NCBI GenBank assembly: GCA_002221725.1
Contig: NJFT01000009.1
Coordinates: forward strand, 62,001-126,000
DNA length: 64,000 bases
From: Scedosporium boydii
Taxonomy: Eukaryota; Ascomycota; Sordariomycetes; Microascales; Microascaceae
Direction of reading: 5' to 3'
The notes under the pieces are model-generated. The model was not told the DNA's origin. It worked only from the letters and a program-made list of their open reading frames with translations, and did no database searches. Position numbers and translations under genes: made by a program. How positions within the stretch are numbered: the first letter of the stretch is position 1; every line of letters starts with the position of its first letter. Of this stretch, positions 58,570 to 64,000 are shown in pieces.

Positions 58570-59479
58570 AGGGTATTGAGATAGGACTCGTGATCTTCGT
58601 TACGATTACCTCCCCTTTTGCCTTTTCCTCATGGATGGGAACTTGTTTGGAGGACGGACTGGGTATAAAGATGTATGGACGCACTGCGCAACTTCTGTGG
58701 CACGGACAAGTTGCCCTTCGGAATGACGGGCTATTGGGCTTGGCTTTGGTGTTAGTTAGATGGGAATTAAAAGTTACAAAGGAGATTTTACGGGAGTTGG
58801 AGGGCTTGGTGTTAGAGGACGAGTTTATATCAGTGGAGATGCTGATGGATCGACCCATATTCCGGGTGGCGCAGCGCGGTCCGACTTCTTGAGCTGGCGC
58901 CACGCCGTATACTAGCATCAATGTTGCAATGTTGATATTGACCCAACACGGACGCGGGTGGTGCTTCAATAGACCTTCTTTTGGAAAAGGGGAAACTTGG
59001 TCAATGATATTTGAATTAGAGAGAAAAAAAAAGAGAAGAAAAACGCCTGGCCAACAGTTCAATGCAGGTAAACAAATAAAACGTGTAGTAGCAGCAGCAA
59101 CCATCTTCCCTCTCTTTCTCCTTTGCCCTCCTTCCATTCATCTAAGGTCATGTAAACAGAACACAAACAAAAACCGTTTTTGCCTTCCAAAACGTGTGCT
59201 TAACTTACAAAAGTGAAAAACAGAGACAGAATAACACGCCATGAACTAGAAATGTAAAAAAAAAAAAATGAGAGAAAGGATGTAAGACAACAAAATAAGA
59301 ACGAAATAGAACGTAGGTATATACCCCTCGTCATGAACTCCATCTAAAACAATTGAAGAGTCGAAATCAAGAGGATCAGTGAGGATGAGGGGCGAGTGGT
59401 ATCAATGGAGGAAGGAGAACGTAGGTGTAGGAGTGAGATATTTGGAGGAGTCAAGGGTCTGGAACGCCGGTATACGCGC
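58570..59479. other. Convergent 3' regions of the Zn2Cys6 and involucrin-repeat genes
   Basis: No gene supported. A 113-codon plus-strand frame (58551-58892) and a 196-codon minus frame (58547-59137) overlap on opposite strands and have no recognisable domain. A-rich tracts near 59023-59045 and 59255-59280 fit 3' end signals. Confidence 0.55.
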
Positions 59480-62400
59480 TTAGATCCCGCCCTCGAGATA
59501 GGACGCTTCCCCAAGGGAATGCACCGACGCACCGACAGCGGCGCCGCCGAGGTCACTCGAAGGCGTGATTCCGCGCGATTTCCGCCGGTGGCTGCGAGCG
59601 ATGAGCACCTGCGCGGGGGAGACGACGATCTCGTCCTCGCCAACGCCCGTGTCGTCTCCCTTCTTGACAACGAGGGGGAATAGGACGATGCGGACGATGG
59701 CGTTCTGGGCCTGGAGGTCGTCGTTGGTTGCGGACTTGTCACCGCTGCGCTCGTTCATGAGAGCCGCGTTGAACGAGACGGTCTCGACGAGTTCTCCGTC
59801 GGCGTTGTATTCGGGCTGCAAGGGGGGGAGCATCATGTACTCGGCCCGTTGGCTGCGCATCGTGATCGCGAGATCGACAGCCTCGGCCATGACGCGTCGG
59901 AGTTGGCTCTGGACTTGATGCTCGAGATGAGAAGGGGGAGGGAGGATCATGGATAGGGTCTCGAGGATGGCCTGCACGACGGCCTCGGTGTCAAGGTCGC
60001 GTTGCCGCTTGAAAGATTCGCGGCGGGAGAGAAGGGTCAGCGTCACGGCGCGCCACAAGCGGACCGCGTGCGGAGGGCCGATTTCTGTAAGGTGCTTCTC
60101 TAGAGCCTTGAGTTTCTGGCGCTGCTCGCGGTCCATGCCGAAGAGGTAGCGCGTGAAGACGAATTCCCAGATCATATTCATCGTCATTGACATGAAAATG
60201 TCGCGACGGCGGACACGGTCGCGTAGGTAAGTATCGACGTCAGAGCCGTCTAGGACGGCGTTATCAAGGCGGTCGATAATCTTTTCGTCATTGATTTCGC
60301 TCGTCAGGCGGCACGAGCGCATGTCAGAGAATTTAGAGAATCGTAACACCCATTGCTGTACGTGCTGGCAGAGCTGTTGACACCTGTGGTCGAAGTAGTC
60401 GACGTCGTGAATATCGAGGAATTCCGCGTCAGTCGGTTTTGAAGACTCAAGAATTTGTTGCTGCATCTCGCGGATCTTGGCTTGCGCAGACTCCAACTGG
60501 GTTCGGAGCTCGGCAATCTCGGCGTCCTTGTCACGGATGCGCTGCTCGAAACCGCCTTGACTTGAGCGCGTCGTCTCTAATTCGCGCGCGGCAGCAGCGT
60601 GGAGAAGCTCGAGATCGCGGTAACGACCATTGTGTTCGTTGGCGAGCTGTGCGTTGGCGGTGTTGAGGCCTTGGTTCACCTCGGTGAGGCGGCTAACTTC
60701 GCGATTGAGGAGCTCGATTGAGCGCTTGAGGGTGTCGATCTCAGCATCGCGATCGGAGAGTAGGGATTGGACTTTTTGAGAGTACGTCTGTTCCGTCTGC
60801 TGGCGTTCCTTCGCCAGCATCTGATTTTCGGCGGTTAATTCCTTGACCTTGGATTCGAGCTCGAGCACTTGCATGCTTTGCCGACGGCGCATGCTATGTG
60901 GCCGAGTGGGCGATCGGGGCGAGCCGATGCGACCCTCGCCATAGCCGTCCTGTACCGGTGGGGAAGAAGAAAAATTAGCAAGACAAGTCTCATCAAAAAG
61001 TGCCGAAATGAATTTAAATCGTGAACTTACATAGACATCGGTCATGTCCTTGGAGCGGACACGGCCTTCGTTGGCCACGGGAGTAGTGGTTTGCGCAGAC
61101 CGCTGGTCTGGGTTATCGAGGCTGCGGGTCTGGACTTGAGAGTGAGACTGAGAGGAAGAGGGCGGCTCAGCTGAGCCGGCTTGACCGACTTGACTTCGTT
61201 GGCTGAGAGATCGAAGGTCACCGCTGATTCGTCGATCAACGCGTCGGAGAGGGGGAGTGGCGCTATACATGGATCGAATGCTGCCTGGAGTATCAGGCCT
61301 AAACGTGTATGGCTCGGGCGTCCTGTGGCGTGTGAGGCTGGTGTTGGACGCCACACGTCGCGGAACCACGTCTGGGCTTGGAGAGAGTCGAGACCGCGCA
61401 GCGTTGTCAGATACACTTCGTTGAGCTACTGCTGGAGAAGCCGTCGCTGAACGTGAGAGGCTTCTGGGCGCCTCGGGTTTTCCGTATCGCAGAGGGGTCT
61501 GTAGTTCCTTGTATCTGCTGCGCTTGTTGTCCTCTGGTGTTGGCGTATGTGTGGCGGCTCGCCTGACTTTTTGAGGTTCAGGGGTGACTTGTCTTGGCGA
61601 CGGTTCTCGAAGCACCGGTGTTCTTGACAATGGGTGCTCGTGAAGGTCTCTGTAGCCGAGTGGAGACCGTCTTAGTTGTCTCTCGGCCTTCTCACTGGTT
61701 TGGGGTCGCTCCTTGGCGCTGAAACTGGATCTCTCAGGGCTGAGTTCTCGGGGTGATCCGGTCCAATCTTTGAGATGGACACCGCTGTCGCGGTGCGGTC
61801 CTTCTTCGAGCCAATTGCTTCGTCGGTGGAGGTGAGGGGAGTCGGCGACGAAGCCACTGTCTCGGTTGACATCTGGAGTAGAAGGAGCTAGCTTGCTGGT
61901 TGGTCGATCCCTCTTCTTGTGCTTCTCAGTAAATTCTTCCGTCGATTCCTCGGGGACAGGTTCGAGACCGCGCGAGACGGGCCGTCTAGTTGGCGTGAAA
62001 ATTGGCTCCGCCGAGAGTGTAGAATCGTCAAATATATCCGGCGCAAGGCTTCGTAATCTTGGCTCTTCCGCCTTCGCCTTCGTCTTGGCGATGTAGCCAG
62101 CTTGTAGACCTCTCATCTTCCCTGAGTCTTCGCGTCCCAGAACCGGACTCTCAACGAAATCGTCCACACGACTGTCATCAAGTGCCCTAGAACTACTCAT
62201 GTGCGGACTCAAGTCACGGCGGTCCAGGATATTCTTCTCCTTGCTGAGTAGCTCACGAGGCGACTTGGAATGTCGAGCAGGATGGGTGACCTTGCTACTC
62301 TCTTCCATCGAGTCTTCCGCTGAGCTGTTTAAATTCAGCTCCATCGGGGGTCGGCTCTCCGACAAAAATCCACGCGTCTCACTCTCCACGGTTTCCCTTG

Positions 62401-64000
62401 GCTGCTCCGTCGACGCATCAAGTGATTTATCCATCTCCAAGTCGTCCACGCCTGGTCTCTTTGGTTCCCCGACAATATCTGGCTGCGTCGAGGAATCCAC
62501 ACCCTGAGCCGCTGGGGGCTTGTCTACTAGCTCAGGTGTCGAGCGCCCGGCAAAATGTTCAACCTTGATAGGTTCGTCCGCAATTTTGATCTTCTCTGGA
62601 GCCTCCACAATCTCGGGTTCTGGCGGAGGCTCCATGACTTCGACCTCCATTGGCGGCTCCACAATCTCGACCTCCCTCGGGGGCTCCATAACCTCAATCT
62701 CCATCAGAGGCTCCGCGATCTCAACCTCCCTAGGGGTCTCCGTAGCCTTGTCCTCCGTCGGAGACTCCACAATCTCCAGCTCTCTCGAAGCCTCCCCCGC
62801 CTCCCCCGCCTCCACCACATCCACCTCTGTCAGAGGCTCCATAGCCTCGACTTCCATCGGTGCCTCCACAACCTCAACCTCTCTCGGGGCCTCCATGATT
62901 TCGACCTCCATCACAGGGCCCGCAAACTCCACCTCCGTCGGCGTCTCCACAATCTCTCGTTCTCTCGGAGGCTCCACAACATCCACTTCAAGAGGCTCAA
63001 CACTCTCCACCTTGCTTGATTCATCCGCACTCGTAACAGGTTCAACTACCTTCGTCTCTGCTTCCTCATTCATATCGTTGATCTCCTCAGGTACGTCCAC
63101 AATCTTCGCCTCCGTAGGTTCAATGATAACCTCAGCCTCCCTCGACTCGTCCGTCTTCGGCGACTCATCCACATCATTGCCACCTCCCCAGAAATCATCC
63201 TCCTCCCTTGGTGCATCCTCTGTTATTCCGCGCTCTTCACTCTTCTTCCCTACTTCTTCATCACCGCCACCACCCCAGAAGTCATCCACTTCCTTTGCCG
63301 TATCCTCTACCCCTCCACGATCATCGTCCTTCTTCCCCAGTTCTTCGTCACCAGCACCACCCCAGAATGTGTCAACTTCTCCTGGTGCTTCCTCCCCAAG
63401 CAGCGTCTTTCGATCACTGGTTTCCCATAGGATCGGATCATCGAACAGATCCGGCTCCCGCTCCGTCCTCTTATCCAAAATCTTCTTCTTCTTCTGCTTC
63501 TTCTTAGGCTGCGATACTTGGCCTCCAAATTTCTCTGCGAGGGAGGCGACAGTGCCGCCAACTGCGGAAGAAGAAGCAGCCGTTTCAATTTCCTTGCCCT
63601 TTGATTTCGGCCCTTCCTTCTTCGATTTCTTGGCGATGGAGGCTTGAGACCGGATGTCTTCCATAAATGGGTCGTCGTAGTCTATATCTTTACCCTTCTC
63701 ATGACCTGACGATTCATCGGCCATTAAGTTGTCATCAGGATGGAAGACATGCGCTTTATCGAATTGTTCATCATCCAAGTGTGGAGCAAAGCTGGATTCC
63801 GCGATTGAAAGGATGGGCTCAGAGAGCATAAGACTCTCCTCAATATTGTCGACTTTCAACTTTTTCTCTGGTCGTGGCGATAACTCGTAGGGTGCCTCGT
63901 GAATGATATGACTGGTAGCTTGGGCAGGAGTCAAGTCGGTTTCCTGCATCAAGGGAGAAAGTGATCGAGTAGGAGTGGACGGAGTGAGGTCGGACGGCTG
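59480..64000 (-). CDS. Giant involucrin-repeat protein (Leashin-like?), C-terminal 1479 aa; 5' part outside the window
   Basis: The frame runs off the right edge, so only the C-terminal part is here. Exons are 61031-64000 (partial) and 59480-60949. The 81-nt intron (GTAAGT...GTACAG, branch GCTAAT) is a multiple of three and has no stop, so the frame is also open without splicing. Order from the edge: an acidic disordered region; three DDFWGGG-DEE-type repeats (63150-63400); a long Glu/Val/Pro repeat block (EVEIVEPPxEVEVMEPP style, 62560-63010); Ser/Arg/Pro-rich disorder; a coiled coil (LESKVKELTAENQMLAKER through AEIAELRTQLESAQAKIREMQQQ); then a conserved globular C-terminus (DVDYFDHRCQQLCQHVQQWV; MSMTMNMIWEFVFTRYLFGMDREQRQKL; MMLPPLQPEYNADGE). 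Proteins annotated 'involucrin repeat protein' in filamentous fungi have this layout. Several seem to be Leashin, the Woronin-body tether at septa; that link is my inference. Confidence 0.85.
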   Translation of the reverse strand, partial: QPSDLTPSTPTRSLSPLMQETDLTPAQATSHIIHEAPYELSPRPEKKLKVDNIEESLMLSEPILSIAESSFAPHLDDEQFDKAHVFHPDDNLMADESSGHEKGKDIDYDDPFMEDIRSQASIAKKSKKEGPKSKGKEIETAASSSAVGGTVASLAEKFGGQVSQPKKKQKKKKILDKRTEREPDLFDDPILWETSDRKTLLGEEAPGEVDTFWGGAGDEELGKKDDDRGGVEDTAKEVDDFWGGGGDEEVGKKSEERGITEDAPREEDDFWGGGNDVDESPKTDESREAEVIIEPTEAKIVDVPEEINDMNEEAETKVVEPVTSADESSKVESVEPLEVDVVEPPREREIVETPTEVEFAGPVMEVEIMEAPREVEVVEAPMEVEAMEPLTEVDVVEAGEAGEASRELEIVESPTEDKATETPREVEIAEPLMEIEVMEPPREVEIVEPPMEVEVMEPPPEPEIVEAPEKIKIADEPIKVEHFAGRSTPELVDKPPAAQGVDSSTQPDIVGEPKRPGVDDLEMDKSLDASTEQPRETVESETRGFLSESRPPMELNLNSSAEDSMEESSKVTHPARHSKSPRELLSKEKNILDRRDLSPHMSSSRALDDSRVDDFVESPVLGREDSGKMRGLQAGYIAKTKAKAEEPRLRSLAPDIFDDSTLSAEPIFTPTRRPVSRGLEPVPEESTEEFTEKHKKRDRPTSKLAPSTPDVNRDSGFVADSPHLHRRSNWLEEGPHRDSGVHLKDWTGSPRELSPERSSFSAKERPQTSEKAERQLRRSPLGYRDLHEHPLSRTPVLREPSPRQVTPEPQKVRRAATHTPTPEDNKRSRYKELQTPLRYGKPEAPRSLSRSATASPAVAQRSVSDNAARSRLSPSPDVVPRRVASNTSLTRHRTPEPYTFRPDTPGSIRSMYSATPPLRRVDRRISGDLRSLSQRSQVGQAGSAEPPSSSQSHSQVQTRSLDNPDQRSAQTTTPVANEGRVRSKDMTDVYVSSRFKFISALFDETCLANFSSSPPVQDGYGEGRIGSPRSPTRPHSMRRRQSMQVLELESKVKELTAENQMLAKERQQTEQTYSQKVQSLLSDRDAEIDTLKRSIELLNREVSRLTEVNQGLNTANAQLANEHNGRYRDLELLHAAAARELETTRSSQGGFEQRIRDKDAEIAELRTQLESAQAKIREMQQQILESSKPTDAEFLDIHDVDYFDHRCQQLCQHVQQWVLRFSKFSDMRSCRLTSEINDEKIIDRLDNAVLDGSDVDTYLRDRVRRRDIFMSMTMNMIWEFVFTRYLFGMDREQRQKLKALEKHLTEIGPPHAVRLWRAVTLTLLSRRESFKRQRDLDTEAVVQAILETLSMILPPPSHLEHQVQSQLRRVMAEAVDLAITMRSQRAEYMMLPPLQPEYNADGELVETVSFNAALMNERSGDKSATNDDLQAQNAIVRIVLFPLVVKKGDDTGVGEDEIVVSPAQVLIARSHRRKSRGITPSSDLGGAAVGASVHSLGEASYLEGGI
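62560..63010. repeat. Coding tandem repeat, Glu/Pro/Val units
   Basis: In the minus-strand frame this encodes more than a dozen imperfect units of about ten residues with the pattern E-x-P-x-E-V/I-E-x-V/M. At DNA level, units of ~30 nt resembling ggctccacaatctcgacctcc recur. Such arrays change length easily by slippage or unequal exchange. Confidence 0.85.

Overview
The window is nuclear DNA from a filamentous ascomycete (Pezizomycotina; probably Sordariomycetes, which is inference). The evidence is: genes with short GT-AG introns (58-174 nt) and CTRAC/CTAAC-type branch sites; a VelB-type velvet regulator; a Zn2Cys6 transcription factor; and the C-terminal part of a giant 'involucrin-repeat' protein of a kind found only in filamentous ascomycetes. 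There are no bacterial operons, plasmid genes, CRISPR arrays, rRNA or tRNA genes that I can support. I assembled the exon structures by hand from reading frames, splice signals and family conservation.

Layout: 1.8-5.6 kb, a DUF1765 protein (+). 7.3-8.1 kb, a membrane-anchored glutaredoxin (+). 9.7-10.3 kb, a small unrecognised gene (+). 10.7-12.1 kb, the tRNA-dihydrouridine synthase Dus2/Smm1 (+). 12.4-15.9 kb, a head-to-head pair of a MICOS Mic26/Mic27 subunit (-) and mitochondrial intermediate peptidase Oct1 (+). 16.7-18.0 kb, inorganic pyrophosphatase (-). 19.8-21.7 kb, a head-to-head pair of mitochondrial ribosomal protein mL53/Mrpl44 (-) and the ER SNARE Sec20 (+). 21.8-22.6 kb, methylthioribulose-1-phosphate dehydratase Mde1 (-). 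23.8-25.0 kb, a pyridoxal-reductase-type aldo-keto reductase (-). 26.3-28.2 kb, tubulin cofactor E/Pac2 (-). 30.2-31.9 kb, VelB (-). 31.9-40.6 kb, a gene-poor stretch. 40.6-41.5 kb, an unknown four-TM protein (-). 41.5-45.6 kb, a second gene-poor stretch with one possible broken gene. 45.6-46.1 kb, a DUF3602 protein (+). 46.7-50.7 kb, a head-to-head pair of uroporphyrinogen decarboxylase Hem12 (-) and an unrecognised 712-aa protein with a mitochondrial-looking N-terminus (+). 50.7-55.8 kb, a third gene-poor stretch. 55.8-58.6 kb, a Zn2Cys6 transcription factor (+). 59.5-64 kb, the C-terminal 1479 residues of the involucrin-repeat protein (-), which continues past the window edge.

Most genes are ordinary single-copy housekeeping genes. 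Mitochondrial functions (Mic26/27, Oct1, mL53, possibly Dus2 and the 712-aa protein) recur, and three divergent promoters each serve at least one known or putative mitochondrial gene or the haem pathway. The most unexplained signal is outside genes: the 9-mer TACTTCGTA (or its complement TACGAAGTA) occurs at least 14 times, always between genes, against about 0.5 expected by chance.
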